Assembly: GCA_023393525.1 (NCBI GenBank) | Contig: JAEWKZ010000024.1 | Coordinates: 1 to 64,000 of the forward strand | DNA from: Pseudomonadota bacterium | GTDB taxonomy: Bacteria; Desulfobacterota; Desulfovibrionia; Desulfovibrionales; Desulfomicrobiaceae | DNA length: 64,000 nt | Direction: 5' to 3' | Part shown: piece by piece, positions 26,552 to 35,224 of the stretch | How the letters are laid out: each line of letters opens with the position of its first letter | Numbering within the stretch: position 1 is the stretch's first letter | Position numbers and translations under genes: made by a program | Notes under the pieces: generated by a model | What the model was told of the DNA's origin: nothing | Databases searched by the model: none | The model's input: only the letters and a program-made list of their open reading frames with translations

Positions 26552-27937
26552 CTAGCCCTTGGCCAGGATGCTCTTGACCGGAATGAGCCCCGTCGCCGCG
26601 GCGGAAACGATGTTTCCGGCCACGCCGGGCCCGTCGCCGGCCACGAACAGGCCCTTGATGGCCGTCTCCAGATTCTCGTCGCATTCCACCTGCGTGGCGA
26701 AGAACTTGATTTCCGGCGCGTAGAGCAGCGTCTCGTCGTTGGCCACGCCCGGCACGACCTGATTGAGCTTTTCAAGCCCCTCCACCAGATTGGTCAGGAT
26801 GCGTTCCGGCAGGGCCATGGCGATGTCGCCGCAGATCACTTTCTTGAGCGTGGGCTCGATGTAGCTGTTGCGGATGCGGTTCCAGGTGGACCGCCGCCCG
26901 CGCTTCAGGTCGCCGAAGCGTTGCAGGATGGGCTTGCCGCCGCCGATGAGGGTCGCCAGGCGGCCGATGGACTCGCCGTAGGCCTGGTTGTCGGTCACGG
27001 GCTCGTTCAGCACGACCTTGGACAGGAAGGCGAAATTGGTGTTCTCGCTCTTCTTGTCCATGTAGGCGTGGCCGTTGACGCAGACGAAATCCTGGTAGTT
27101 CTCCTGGGCGATGAACCCGCCGTAGTTGGTGCAGAAGGTGCGGGTCAGGTCGTCGTACTTGGCCGTGCGGATGAAGAAGGTCGGGTCGTAGATGATGGAA
27201 CACAGGTCCTGCATGATCTCGTTGTGGACCTCGACGCGCACGCCGACCTCGATGCCGCGCTGAGTAACGTCCAGTCCGTGGCGCTGCACGAGCTGTCCGA
27301 CCCACTCCGCCCCCACCCGGCCCGGCGCCAGGATGACGCTGTCCGCCAGATACTCGCCCTTGGCCGTGGTCACGCCGCGCACCCGGCCGTCCTTGACCAG
27401 GATGTCGACCACCTCCTCCTTGGTGCGCACGGTCACGCCCTTGGACTTGATGTATTCGACCATGCCCGTGATGTGGCCGGGCAGGTTGTCGCTGCCGAGG
27501 TGCTTCTGCTTGATGACCAGGAGATCGATGCCGAACTTTCTGGCCTCCTTGCGGATGGAGCGGGCCTCGTCGATATTGGTCGGGTAGACCTTGCCGTCCA
27601 TGCCGAAGCGGTTGAAGATGGCCTCCGTCTCGTCGATGAGCGCCGTGGCCTTGCTCAGGCTCATGAACTGGGTCAGATCGGTCTTTCCCAGCTTGGGGAT
27701 GAAATTGAGCTTGCCGTCGGAGAAGAGCCCCGCGCCGCCCATGCCCGAAAGGATGTTGCAGGGCTTGCAGTGGATGCAGTCCTGCTCACCGGTCATGGGA
27801 CAGTTGCGGGTGATCGAGTCGCGGCCCTTCTCGATCAGGAGCACGTCGAGGCTGGCGTGCTCGGCCAGATAAAAGGCGGCGAACAGGCCTGCGGGCCCCC
27901 CGCCGACGATGATCACGTCATGGACTTTCTTGGACAT
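26552..27937 (-). CDS. FAD-dependent dehydrogenase of unknown substrate
   Basis: A 461-residue flavoprotein. The N-terminal dinucleotide-binding motif is IIVGGGPAGLFAAFYLAE, with a second FAD contact near the C-terminus (GLFVAGDGPGVAGNIVSAAATG). A cysteine cluster in CPMTGEQDCIHCKPCN and the glycine loop SGMGGAGLFSDGK fit the uncharacterised FAD-dependent dehydrogenase group (COG2509 type). No substrate is known with confidence. It may form an operon with typA, whose stop lies two bases before its start. Confidence 0.85.
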   Translation of the reverse strand: MSKKVHDVIIVGGGPAGLFAAFYLAEHASLDVLLIEKGRDSITRNCPMTGEQDCIHCKPCNILSGMGGAGLFSDGKLNFIPKLGKTDLTQFMSLSKATALIDETEAIFNRFGMDGKVYPTNIDEARSIRKEARKFGIDLLVIKQKHLGSDNLPGHITGMVEYIKSKGVTVRTKEEVVDILVKDGRVRGVTTAKGEYLADSVILAPGRVGAEWVGQLVQRHGLDVTQRGIEVGVRVEVHNEIMQDLCSIIYDPTFFIRTAKYDDLTRTFCTNYGGFIAQENYQDFVCVNGHAYMDKKSENTNFAFLSKVVLNEPVTDNQAYGESIGRLATLIGGGKPILQRFGDLKRGRRSTWNRIRNSYIEPTLKKVICGDIAMALPERILTNLVEGLEKLNQVVPGVANDETLLYAPEIKFFATQVECDENLETAIKGLFVAGDGPGVAGNIVSAAATGLIPVKSILAKG

Positions 27938-27939
27938 GG

Positions 27940-29781
27940 CTATTTCCCTTCGACTTTCTTCTTGCGCGCGGACATGGTGTGCCGCTTCTGGGCCGAAAGC
28001 TCGATCTTGCGTAGGCGGATGGTCTGCGGAGTGACCTCGACCATCTCGTCGTCGCGGATGAAGTTGAGCGCCATTTCGAGCGTCATGGGCAGCACGGGGG
28101 TGAGGATGATGGCCTCATCCTTGCCCGAGGCGCGCATGTTGGTGAGCTTCTTTTCCTTGCACGGGTTGATGTCGATGTCGTTGTCGCGGTTGTGCTCGCC
28201 GACGATCATGCCCTCGTACACCGCATCGCCTGGGCGCACGAACATGCGGCCGCGCGGCTCCAGGTTGAAGATGGCGTAGGGCACGGCCTGACCCTGACGG
28301 TCGCAGACCAGGGAGCCGGAAAAACGGGTCGGGAAATCGCCCCGGTATTCGCCGTATCCGTCGAACAGGGAGTTCATGATGCCCGTGCCCTTGGTGTCGG
28401 TCAAAAATTCATCGCGGTAGCCGATGAGCGCGCGCGACGGCACGGAAAATTCCATGCGCACGCGGCCGCTGCCGTTGTTCACCAGGTTCAGCAGCTTGCC
28501 GCGCCGGATGGACAGCTTTTCCGTGACCACGCCCATGAAGGCCTCGTCGCAGTCCACATAGACATGCTCCATGGGCTCCAGGAGCTTGCCGTCCTCTTTC
28601 TTGTAGATGACCTCCGGACGGCCGACGCCTATTTCAAAGCCTTCGCGGCGCATGGTCTCGATGATGATGGCCAGCTGGAATTCGCCGCGCCCCTTGACGA
28701 TCATGGAGTCCTTGTCCTCGCTCTCCTCGACCTGGATGGCCACGTTGGTCAGCGCCTCCTTCTCCAGACGCTCCTTGATCTTGCGCGACTGCACGATCTT
28801 GCCCTCGCGCCCGGCAAAGGGGGAGGTGTTGATGGTGAAGCGCATGGACACCGTGGGTTCGTCCACGTCGATGCGCTTCAGGCGCACGGGGGTTTCCTTG
28901 AGGCAGATCGTGTCGCCGATGCTGACCTTGTTCAGCCCCGCCATGACCACGATGTCGCCCATCTCGACCGTGGTCTGGTCCTTGAGCTGCAAGCCTTCGT
29001 ACGCCTGGATCTTGGTCGGGCGGAAGGAGTACTGATCGCTTTCGCCGATGCACAGCAGATCGGCCTTTTCCTGAAGCAGGCCGGCCTTGATCTTGCCGAT
29101 GACCAGACGGCCGAGGTAGTCGGAATACCCCAGGTCGGAGACAAGCATCTGAAACGGCGCGGCGGGATCGAAGCGCGGGCCGGGAATGCGCTCCAGAATC
29201 AGGTCGAAGAGGCAGGACAGGTCCTTGCCCGGTTCCTCGAGCACCGGAGAAGCCACCCCGTCGCGGCCGATGGCGTAGAGCACCGGAAATTCGAGCTGAT
29301 CCTCGTCGGCGCCGAGGTCGATGAACAGGTCGTAGACCTCGTCCAGCACTTCCTGGGGACGGGCGTCGGAACGGTCGATCTTGTTCACGACCACCAGAAT
29401 GGGCAGGCTGGCGTCGAGCGCTTTCTTGAGCACGAAGCGGGTCTGGGGCAGCGGCCCTTCCGAGGAGTCCACCAGCAGGACCGCGCCGTCGACCATGGAC
29501 AGGGCGCGCTCCACTTCGCCGCCGAAATCGGCGTGACCGGGAGTGTCGACGATATTGATCTTCACGCCCTTCCAGCGCACGGAACAATTCTTGGCCGCGA
29601 TGGTGATGCCGCGTTCGCGTTCCAGATCCATGGAATCCATGACGCGGTCGTCCACGGCCTGATTGTCCCGGAACACTCCGGACTGCCGGAACATGACATC
29701 CACCAATGTGGTCTTGCCGTGGTCGACGTGCGCTATGATTGCGATATTTCTGATCTTGTCATTATTTTGCATGGTGGGCAT
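27940..29781 (-). CDS. typA: Translational GTPase TypA/BipA
   Basis: A 613-residue ribosome-associated GTPase. The G-domain motifs are AHVDHGKTTL, DTPGHADFGGEVER and NKIDR, followed by the elongation-factor-like domains 2, 3 and V and the TypA-specific C-terminal domain (GYRDEFLTDTKGTGIMN; RPGDAVYEGMIVGEH). BipA assists 50S assembly and stress adaptation. The ATG at 29781 is chosen because GAGG lies six bases upstream; an ATG three codons later is also possible. A terminator hairpin sits just upstream of the start. Confidence 0.96.
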   Translation of the reverse strand: MPTMQNNDKIRNIAIIAHVDHGKTTLVDVMFRQSGVFRDNQAVDDRVMDSMDLERERGITIAAKNCSVRWKGVKINIVDTPGHADFGGEVERALSMVDGAVLLVDSSEGPLPQTRFVLKKALDASLPILVVVNKIDRSDARPQEVLDEVYDLFIDLGADEDQLEFPVLYAIGRDGVASPVLEEPGKDLSCLFDLILERIPGPRFDPAAPFQMLVSDLGYSDYLGRLVIGKIKAGLLQEKADLLCIGESDQYSFRPTKIQAYEGLQLKDQTTVEMGDIVVMAGLNKVSIGDTICLKETPVRLKRIDVDEPTVSMRFTINTSPFAGREGKIVQSRKIKERLEKEALTNVAIQVEESEDKDSMIVKGRGEFQLAIIIETMRREGFEIGVGRPEVIYKKEDGKLLEPMEHVYVDCDEAFMGVVTEKLSIRRGKLLNLVNNGSGRVRMEFSVPSRALIGYRDEFLTDTKGTGIMNSLFDGYGEYRGDFPTRFSGSLVCDRQGQAVPYAIFNLEPRGRMFVRPGDAVYEGMIVGEHNRDNDIDINPCKEKKLTNMRASGKDEAIILTPVLPMTLEMALNFIRDDEMVEVTPQTIRLRKIELSAQKRHTMSARKKKVEGK

Positions 29782-29799
29782 ATTTTCCTCGTAGAGCAT

Positions 29800-29826
29800 A
29801 AAAAACGGCTTCCTAGACTGAAGCCG
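29800..29826 (-). terminator. Intrinsic terminator just upstream of typA
   Basis: A 7-bp stem (29806-29812 with 29820-29826) is followed on the minus strand by six U residues. It ends 19 bases before the typA ATG. It may end the transcript of the zinc-ribbon gene upstream, or act as an attenuator of typA. Confidence 0.65.
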
Positions 29827-29990
29827 ATGTGGAACCGGTCGTACGCCACACGACGCACGACACTATTTTTCCATTACGCCCACCTTTTGTACGACGTCAA
29901 GAAGGAAAGAAACGGAAAATGCGGATCCTTTTCAGGAGGGCCGGACGGGCGGCCAGACGGACGGCACGAAAAGCCGGAGGGAACGCGAGT

Positions 29991-30428
29991 CTACTTGCAC
30001 GATCCGCAGCGCATGTTGCGCGTGGCATCCTTGAACTGGATCTCGGCGGTGCACGGCTTCATGAGTTTCAGGACGTAGCCGAGGCCGAAGGTCGGATGAT
30101 CGATGACATCGCCGACCTCAAAGACGCGCTCCATGCTGTAGGGCACAGGCTTGGCGCAGGGCGAGACCATCTTTTCCCACTGCTCGGCCTGAGCCTGGGC
30201 CTGCTTGCTGGACGCCAGGGCGGCCTTCTTGGGACGCGGCGCGGCGGTCTTTTTGACCTTGGGTTCGGCAGTGGGAGACACGTAGGCGTGGCGAGCGTTG
30301 CAAACCTTGCACTCGACCTTGGCGATCTTCTCACCGGACATGACGACCACGTGATGGTCGGTCACGGTCTTGCACTTCTTGCATAGGGACTCAACGGAAC
30401 TGCCTGCTTGTATTTGATTTTCTGTCAT
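29991..30428 (-). CDS. Zinc-ribbon protein with a C-terminal 'HPTFGLGYV' domain
   Basis: The 145-residue protein has two CxxC pairs (CKKC and CKVC) in the first 45 residues, forming a probable zinc ribbon. A basic, alanine-rich linker follows, then a C-terminal segment with VGDVIDHPTFGLGYVLKL and a final CGSC. This architecture is common and uncharacterised in deltaproteobacteria; the C-terminal part is vaguely like small RNA- or polymerase-binding domains. It is probably cytoplasmic. Start ATG at 30428 with AAGGAT upstream. Terminators bound the gene on both sides, so it is likely monocistronic. Confidence 0.75.
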   Translation of the reverse strand: MTENQIQAGSSVESLCKKCKTVTDHHVVVMSGEKIAKVECKVCNARHAYVSPTAEPKVKKTAAPRPKKAALASSKQAQAQAEQWEKMVSPCAKPVPYSMERVFEVGDVIDHPTFGLGYVLKLMKPCTAEIQFKDATRNMRCGSCK

Positions 30429-30455
30429 GATCGATCCTTGGAATGTCGTTGCGGG

Positions 30456-30487
30456 AAAAAAAAGCCACAAGGGAATCTCCTTGTGGC
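30456..30487 (-). terminator. Strong intrinsic terminator with no assigned upstream gene
   Basis: A perfect 9-bp stem (30464-30472 with 30479-30487) is followed on the minus strand by eight U residues. It lies 28 bases before the zinc-ribbon start codon, so it should end a transcript coming from 30488 upward. Confidence 0.8.
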
Positions 30488-30974
30488 ATGTTCTCTATTG
30501 AAAGACCCTACCCTCTAACCGGACGGGAGGCAATGGGCGAATTTGAGGGGCGATCGGGATGAGGAGGAGATTTGCGGCGTGTGACCCGACTGACCTTGGC
30601 AACCGATCCACGCTCTGCGTTATCTCCACGCCCAGCATCTCTTCCAGGTTCGTTTTCCGAGCGCATACCGCTCCCCGTCGGCGGCCTCGCCATGTCCTAC
30701 ATATGCCAGAATCAGCTCGCGCATGACCGATGCAACCAGAAGGCGGCCATAGGGCTCGGGCGAACGACTCAGCTTGAGTAGTCAAGCGTGCTGGTTGGCT
30801 CTTTGCGAAGTGACCTGCCGGCTTGTTTCAGACCGTGGCCTTGACCTGCCGGAGCGCTTTCGTCGTGCACATGATTTTGACTCGGTATGCCTGATCTGGC
30901 AGGGATGAGTACTCGTGCCCACTCAGGAAAGAGTGGAGACGGCCTTGTCCGACCGTGAACAGAAAGGGGATGAT
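30488..30974. other. Intergenic region of about 490 bases, no gene supported
   Basis: This stretch lies between the orphan minus-strand terminator and the SH3-domain gene. An open minus-strand frame of 96 codons (30495-30785) ends directly at the terminator, but it has no ribosome-binding site and its composition does not look like protein (many Arg/Ala/Gly, no recognisable domain). A small RNA that uses the terminator is a possible alternative. No promoter of quality is visible for the + strand gene. Confidence 0.5.
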
Positions 30975-31634
30975 ATGAAGAAATGTTTGATGCTGGCCAT
31001 GATCGCGGGGTTGCTGGTCGTGGGCGTAGCCCACGCGCAGCCCGCCTACGTGACCGACGTTTTCGAGATAACGCTGCGTTCGGGACCGACCAACAGCAAC
31101 AAGATCCTGAAGATGCTGCCGTCCGGCACGCCGGTGGAGGTGCTCAGGACCGACAAGGACTGGTCCCTTGTGCGGAGCGACGGCGTGGAAGGATGGGTGC
31201 TGGCGCGGTATCTGACCAGGACGGCTCCGGCCGCCCTGCAAGTGGAGCGGTTCGCCAAGGAAAATGAAACCCTGCGAGCCAAGATGGCCGAGATGACCGA
31301 GAAGACGTCCGCCACGACCGGAGAGAACCAGGCCTTGCTGGACCGCCTGAACCGCGCCGAAGCGGAACTGGCATCCTTGCAGCAGCGGTATGCCGAACTG
31401 GAACAGGGATCAAAAGCCTATGTGGACTTGAAAAGAGCGCATGACGAACTCCTCGCGCTCCAGGCGGAAACGGCGCAACGAGCCGAAGCCCTGGAGATGA
31501 AGAACAGGGATCTGAGCGGTGACACGCAGTTCCGCTGGTTTCTCACCGGCTCTGGCGTCGTCGGCGCCAGCCTGCTCTTTGGGCTGATTCTGGGCCGCAT
31601 GCAGCGCAAGAAAACAGGCCGCATGTTCGCTTGA
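30975..31634 (+). CDS. SH3-domain membrane protein (TIGR04211 / YgiM type)
   Basis: The 219-residue envelope protein has an N-terminal signal peptide ending AHAQP, a bacterial SH3 domain (about residues 25-85; ITLRSGPTNSNKILKMLPSGT then WVLARYL), a long coiled-coil (about 95-180, heptads of Leu and Glu) and a C-terminal transmembrane helix (FLTGSGVVGASLLFGLILG) followed by basic residues. This is the order of the YgiM/TIGR04211 family, thought to bind cell-wall or envelope components. The start at 30975 follows a GGGGAT-type site and gives a proper signal sequence. Confidence 0.85.
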   Translation: MKKCLMLAMIAGLLVVGVAHAQPAYVTDVFEITLRSGPTNSNKILKMLPSGTPVEVLRTDKDWSLVRSDGVEGWVLARYLTRTAPAALQVERFAKENETLRAKMAEMTEKTSATTGENQALLDRLNRAEAELASLQQRYAELEQGSKAYVDLKRAHDELLALQAETAQRAEALEMKNRDLSGDTQFRWFLTGSGVVGASLLFGLILGRMQRKKTGRMFA

Positions 31635-31816
31635 AAAAGGTCTGAGGGCTTGTGCGGCCTGTCTTCGTGATGCTTGCAAGCCAGGCCCCCTCCCTCAATT
31701 TCGCGGCCCTCCGCACTCAACCCTGCCCGACACGATTGCAATCATCCAGGTCGGATCGAAATACAGCCCCCTCACGCCGTCACCTGCGATGCACTCACCA
31801 CCGGCAGGTCAATGCA

Positions 31817-32461
31817 TCAGCCCCCCTGCAGCTGGTACGTCAGCACCCCGAGTTCCACAGTGATGTCCATGTTCAACACCACCATGTTTTCCGGGACCCG
31901 CACCGAGCGGGAAGCGAAATAGAGGGCTCCGCGCACACCAATCTGTGAAAGGCGATCGATGACGCCTTGAACTTCCGGCGGGGGGACGGCGATGATGGCC
32001 AGATTGATGCGGCTTGCGTCCAGCTCGTGTTCGAGATTGGCAATCCCGTGAACAGGAATGCCCTCGATGGACGTGCCCACGCTGGCGCTGGCGTGGTCGA
32101 AAATCTGGACCACCTCGAGGTTTCGCTTCTTGAAGGACGCCGAATGCATGAGCACGCTGCCCAGGCCTCCGGCACCGATCAGGGCGACCTTCCATTGCCG
32201 GTCCGCCCCGATGATCCGAGCAATCTGCTCGCGCAACTCCGGCACATGGTAGCCGAGGCCCCTGACCCCGAAGGAGCCAAACTCGGCAAAATCCCGACGG
32301 ACCAGACTCTGGGTCACGCCGTCAATCCTCTCGAAGTCCGCAGACGAGATGACTTTCACGCCCTTGTTCTGAAGATGATCCAGCGTGCGCAAGTAGATGG
32401 ACATGCGGCGGATGATGAGATTCTTCTTGTCTGCCTTGGGACGTCTTCTCGTGTTTGCCAT
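31817..32461 (-). CDS. rex: Redox-sensing transcriptional repressor Rex
   Basis: The 214-residue regulator has an N-terminal winged helix (IRRMSIYLRTLDHL; VTQSLVRRDFAEFGSFGVRGLGY) and a Rossmann NAD(H)-binding domain with GAGGLGSVLMHSASF, ending in the domain-swapped helix (NMDITVELGVLTYQ). Rex releases its operators when the NADH/NAD+ ratio rises. In Desulfovibrio it is known to control energy metabolism and sulfate reduction genes. The ATG at 32461 gives the usual N-terminus; a longer frame to 32602 is not supported. I did not see a clear Rex operator in its own upstream region. Confidence 0.93.
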   Translation of the reverse strand: MANTRRRPKADKKNLIIRRMSIYLRTLDHLQNKGVKVISSADFERIDGVTQSLVRRDFAEFGSFGVRGLGYHVPELREQIARIIGADRQWKVALIGAGGLGSVLMHSASFKKRNLEVVQIFDHASASVGTSIEGIPVHGIANLEHELDASRINLAIIAVPPPEVQGVIDRLSQIGVRGALYFASRSVRVPENMVVLNMDITVELGVLTYQLQGG

Positions 32462-32976
32462 GATGCGCAGACCTCGTGTTCGGTTGGAAAGCTGGATAAA
32501 TTTCGCCCTTACACGCACCGCGGTCAAGAAATAATTCAGTGGACCTGAAGAGGATCGCTCCCCTTTGTCGCACACCACTTGTCCGAAGTTTCCGCACTGC
32601 AACGATCATCCACCTCAAAGCAGCCATGCCCCTTGAATAACCTCATCGACAAGCCCCAGCTTCTTCACTTTTCAAATTCCGACCGCATATTCCCTGGCAG
32701 TGGCTGCTCTGGATCAATCCGGACAATATTGAACATTTAATCAGACTGGTATTGCGCCACGACATTGACCACCAACAGTGCAGGGTGATACGATCACATT
32801 CGCAACACTGTTTACATAACATTCCGTATCGCTCAGTATCTGCTCGCCCCAAAAATGACGAAAATCCGGTCTGTCCGGATATGCACGCAGAAGGAAACAC
32901 GCTACCTTCTTTTGGCCAGAACAAAGACATCTCAGGATCCGTCCTCCGCACAACATCAACATCAGGATCGCCACCA
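32462..32976. other. Divergent intergenic region of about 515 bases with a possible promoter
   Basis: The region separates rex (minus) from a secreted-protein gene (plus). The only structure I can point to is TTGACC (32765-32770), 16 bases and GATACG (32787-32792), overlapped by the palindrome GTGAT-ACG-ATCAC (32785-32797). This could be a plus-strand promoter with an operator over its -10. The match is weak. No open frame here has coding character. Confidence 0.3.
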
Positions 32977-33666
32977 ATGAAACATGCCGGCTTCACCCTC
33001 CTTTTCCTGCTCCTCTGCTCCGTCGCCGCTGCCGAAGGCGTCTGGCGGGTCAAAGGGCATGCTTTTTCCAATGTCCATGCATGGCAGAAAGGGACGGATG
33101 TGCGGGTCAGCGGAAGAGTCAGCGGCGGACCGGTCAGGACACCCTTTCAGGCGATCGTTCATGTACAGAACGATGAAGGCAAAACACACCGGGTGACCAT
33201 CCGCAAAACCGCTTTTTCCGGCCAGGGCGAGACGTTCGAAGGCGGGTTCAGGGCCGCGAAGCGTTCGCGGCAGTGGCGGATCATCCAGATCGAGGTCCTC
33301 GGGGCGGACCCGGCCGAAATCCAGCGACACAAGGCGCAATCAAGGGCTCTGCCCCAGGTGGCCGCGCCGTATCCCTCCGTGCCCGGCGGCGTGCCGGAAA
33401 GCGGCCCGCCACAATGCTTCCCCATCAAGTCGAAAACCTCTGGCGACGTGTCCAGCGTCCTCTTCTCCTCCATGCGGCCCGTCTGCGTCACGGTGCGCAA
33501 CCGCGCATCCGGCAAACTGCTCCTCATGAAGAACGTCTCGCCCCATGACCTTGCGAACACGCCCCTGCCCTACGGCGAATATTCCGTGAAAATCGTGGGC
33601 GACGGATTCGCGTCGCAAAAAAACGTCAGCATCTCCGGCCCAAACCACGTGATCGATCTGAACTAG
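32977..33666 (+). CDS. Secreted protein of unknown function
   Basis: The 229-residue protein starts with a typical Sec signal peptide (FTLLFLLLCSVAAAE). The first half of the mature part (VWRVKGHAFSNVHAWQKG through WRIIQIEVLG) has beta-strand character and resembles small immunoglobulin-like or FxLYD-type extracellular modules, but I do not recognise the family. The second half has a CFPIKSKTS segment and ends DGFASQKNVSISGPN. It is probably periplasmic. The start at 32977 is placed by the signal peptide and an AGGA site; no neighbouring gene is close enough to give context. Confidence 0.7.
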   Translation: MKHAGFTLLFLLLCSVAAAEGVWRVKGHAFSNVHAWQKGTDVRVSGRVSGGPVRTPFQAIVHVQNDEGKTHRVTIRKTAFSGQGETFEGGFRAAKRSRQWRIIQIEVLGADPAEIQRHKAQSRALPQVAAPYPSVPGGVPESGPPQCFPIKSKTSGDVSSVLFSSMRPVCVTVRNRASGKLLLMKNVSPHDLANTPLPYGEYSVKIVGDGFASQKNVSISGPNHVIDLN

Positions 33667-33809
33667 CCAGGCGAGCGGCCGTTCAGAACTTGATGCCGAA
33701 TCCAGGCCCTTGACCTCGCCGCCCTCATTCCCACGAATCTATCCCGCTTCGCGAATCGGCTTCGCGGATCATGCATGCCGCCCATGTCGACTCAAATGCG
33801 AACATTGCC

Positions 33810-33866
33810 TTGCATTTCTTGCAATCATCTGATATTATATGCAAGACTGTCGTATTGCAATACGAC
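33810..33866 (+). promoter_or_regulatory. Sigma-70 promoter with an 18-bp operator palindrome
   Basis: TTGCAT (33810-33815) and TATTAT (33833-33838) are separated by exactly 17 bases. Ten bases further on, at the expected transcription start, lies the perfect palindrome GTCGTATTGCAATACGAC (33849-33866), about 36 bases before the beta-barrel ATG. The position is typical of a repressor operator. The regulator is unknown. Confidence 0.65.
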
Positions 33867-33902
33867 GAACACAATACTTTTATTCATACGGGAGTTGCGT
33901 AG

Positions 33903-34589
33903 ATGACAAAATGCATTTCATGTTTCTTTGCTGCGATCATGCTGCTTTCAACAAACGCCTTTTCCGACACCTCAGGGTTCTATGCCGCGGCAAAAGCAGG
34001 CGCATCCTTCATGCAATTTTCTGATGGCAATTGGCAAAGTGAAGTGGCCGGCGATCAGACGCACCAGTACGACAAAAGCGAGGACAACGCGGTCTTCGCT
34101 TTCGGCGCGGCGTTGGGTTACGAGCTGGAGCTGCCGTTGCGCGTTGAACTTGAATACATGTACAGGACCAATTTCGAGCACGACAAAAAGCCCACCACCA
34201 ACGGGCTTTTCGATGTGGACCATGACCTGACCACGCACACCGTACTGGCCAACCTTTTTTACGACTTCAGAAACACGACGGCCTTTACGCCATTCGTCAT
34301 GGGCGGCATCGGCATGGCCATCCACAAGACCGACAATTCCGTCAAAGGACTGGGAATGGTCGGCGACTACGAGGGATCAACCGTCACGCGCACGGAGTTC
34401 GCCTGGAACATCGGGGCCGGACTGGGATATGACATCAGCGACAATCTGACGCTGGACATCCTGGCCCGCTACATCGACATGGGCAAGGCCAAATGGAAGA
34501 ACACCGCCACGACGATCACCGACAAGGGATCCGCGACGGGGGAAATGTCGGCCACGGAAATACTGCTCGGCCTGCGGTACGCATTCTAG
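33903..34589 (+). CDS. Outer-membrane beta-barrel protein (OmpA/opacity-like)
   Basis: The 228-residue protein has a signal peptide ending NAFSD. The mature part has about eight alternating amphipathic strands (for example FYAAAKAGASFM, ALGYELELPLRVELEYMYR, TVLANLFYDFR, FTPFVMGGIGMAIHK, FAWNIGAGLGYDI and LTLDILARYIDMG) and ends in the terminal phenylalanine LGLRYAF. This is the signature of an eight-stranded barrel of the OmpA/opacity group, inserted by the BAM machinery. A function such as adhesion or structure cannot be read from sequence. It has its own promoter and operator and its own terminator. Confidence 0.88.
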   Translation: MTKCISCFFAAIMLLSTNAFSDTSGFYAAAKAGASFMQFSDGNWQSEVAGDQTHQYDKSEDNAVFAFGAALGYELELPLRVELEYMYRTNFEHDKKPTTNGLFDVDHDLTTHTVLANLFYDFRNTTAFTPFVMGGIGMAIHKTDNSVKGLGMVGDYEGSTVTRTEFAWNIGAGLGYDISDNLTLDILARYIDMGKAKWKNTATTITDKGSATGEMSATEILLGLRYAF

Positions 34590-34627
34590 GAAACATACCG
34601 CGCGCGGATGCCTCCGACGTCGCGTCG

Positions 34628-34668
34628 ATGCGGGCCCTTGTTTGACAGAGGCGCCCGCATTTTTTTTT
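34628..34668 (+). terminator. Intrinsic terminator after the beta-barrel gene
   Basis: ATGCGGGC (34628-34635) pairs with GCCCGCAT (34653-34660) and is followed by a run of nine T residues. The stop codon of the convergent TPR lipoprotein gene touches the end of the tract. Confidence 0.85.
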
Positions 34669-35221
34669 ATAAAGCGTCGCTCGCGATCCGCTCGCGCAGG
34701 CCGCGTATCTTTTCATGCAGGGGATCATCGGGGGAAAGGGTTCGCAAGGTTTCGGCCAGAAGCGCGAGCGCCCTCTCCCTCTCACCGGTCCCGGCCAGGG
34801 CCTGGGCCAGGGTCGCCCGGAACAGCGGGTTGCCGGGCTCGGTCCGCACGGCCCTGGAGGACCATTCCAGGGCCTCGTCCAGCTCGTCCAGGTTCACGAG
34901 CGCATAGGCCAGATTGTTCATGGCCTCGGTATTTTCTGGATTGCGCTTCAGGGCCTGCCGATAGCCGCTGGCGGCCTGCGCCCAATCGCCTTTGGCCGCA
35001 TGCGCGTTGCCCAGGTTGATGAGCGGCTGATCCCAGGAACGGTCCTTGTCCGCGGCTGTTTCATAGGCCTTGAGGGCCAGATCCAGCTCTCCGGACGTTT
35101 CATAGGACACCCCGAGATCGTTGTGCTCGCGAGCGTCCAGGGGGTCGGAAAGCACGACGACCCGGGGCACGGCGCAACCGGCCAGAACGACCAAGAACAA
35201 AAGAAATGCGGCAGCACGCAC
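34667..35221 (-). CDS. TPR-repeat lipoprotein (PA2778 C-terminal-like)
   Basis: The 184-residue protein has a signal peptide with a lipobox (VVLAGC) and then about four tetratricopeptide repeats (HNDLGVSYETSGELDLALKA, PLINLGNAHAAKGDWAQAAS and further units). It should be an outer-membrane or periplasmic lipoprotein that binds partner proteins. The start is a GTG at 35221, with GGAG six bases upstream and only three bases after the peptidase stop, so the two genes are co-translated. In PA2778-type proteins the C39 peptidase and a TPR domain are one chain; here they are separate genes. Confidence 0.85.
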   Translation of the reverse strand: MRAAAFLLFLVVLAGCAVPRVVVLSDPLDAREHNDLGVSYETSGELDLALKAYETAADKDRSWDQPLINLGNAHAAKGDWAQAASGYRQALKRNPENTEAMNNLAYALVNLDELDEALEWSSRAVRTEPGNPLFRATLAQALAGTGERERALALLAETLRTLSPDDPLHEKIRGLRERIASDAL

Positions 35222-35224
35222 GGC

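Noticed and set aside
30488..30700. Possible 6S RNA
   Set aside because: I could not form the long, closed rod with a central bubble from the sequence by eye, so I do not claim it.
30495..30785. A 96-codon minus-strand frame ending at a terminator
   Set aside because: Lacks a start site and any recognisable protein pattern. I kept the terminator and raised a small RNA as an alternative.
32462..32560. A Rex operator before rex
   Set aside because: No TTGTGA-N6-TCACAA-like palindrome is visible in this stretch.
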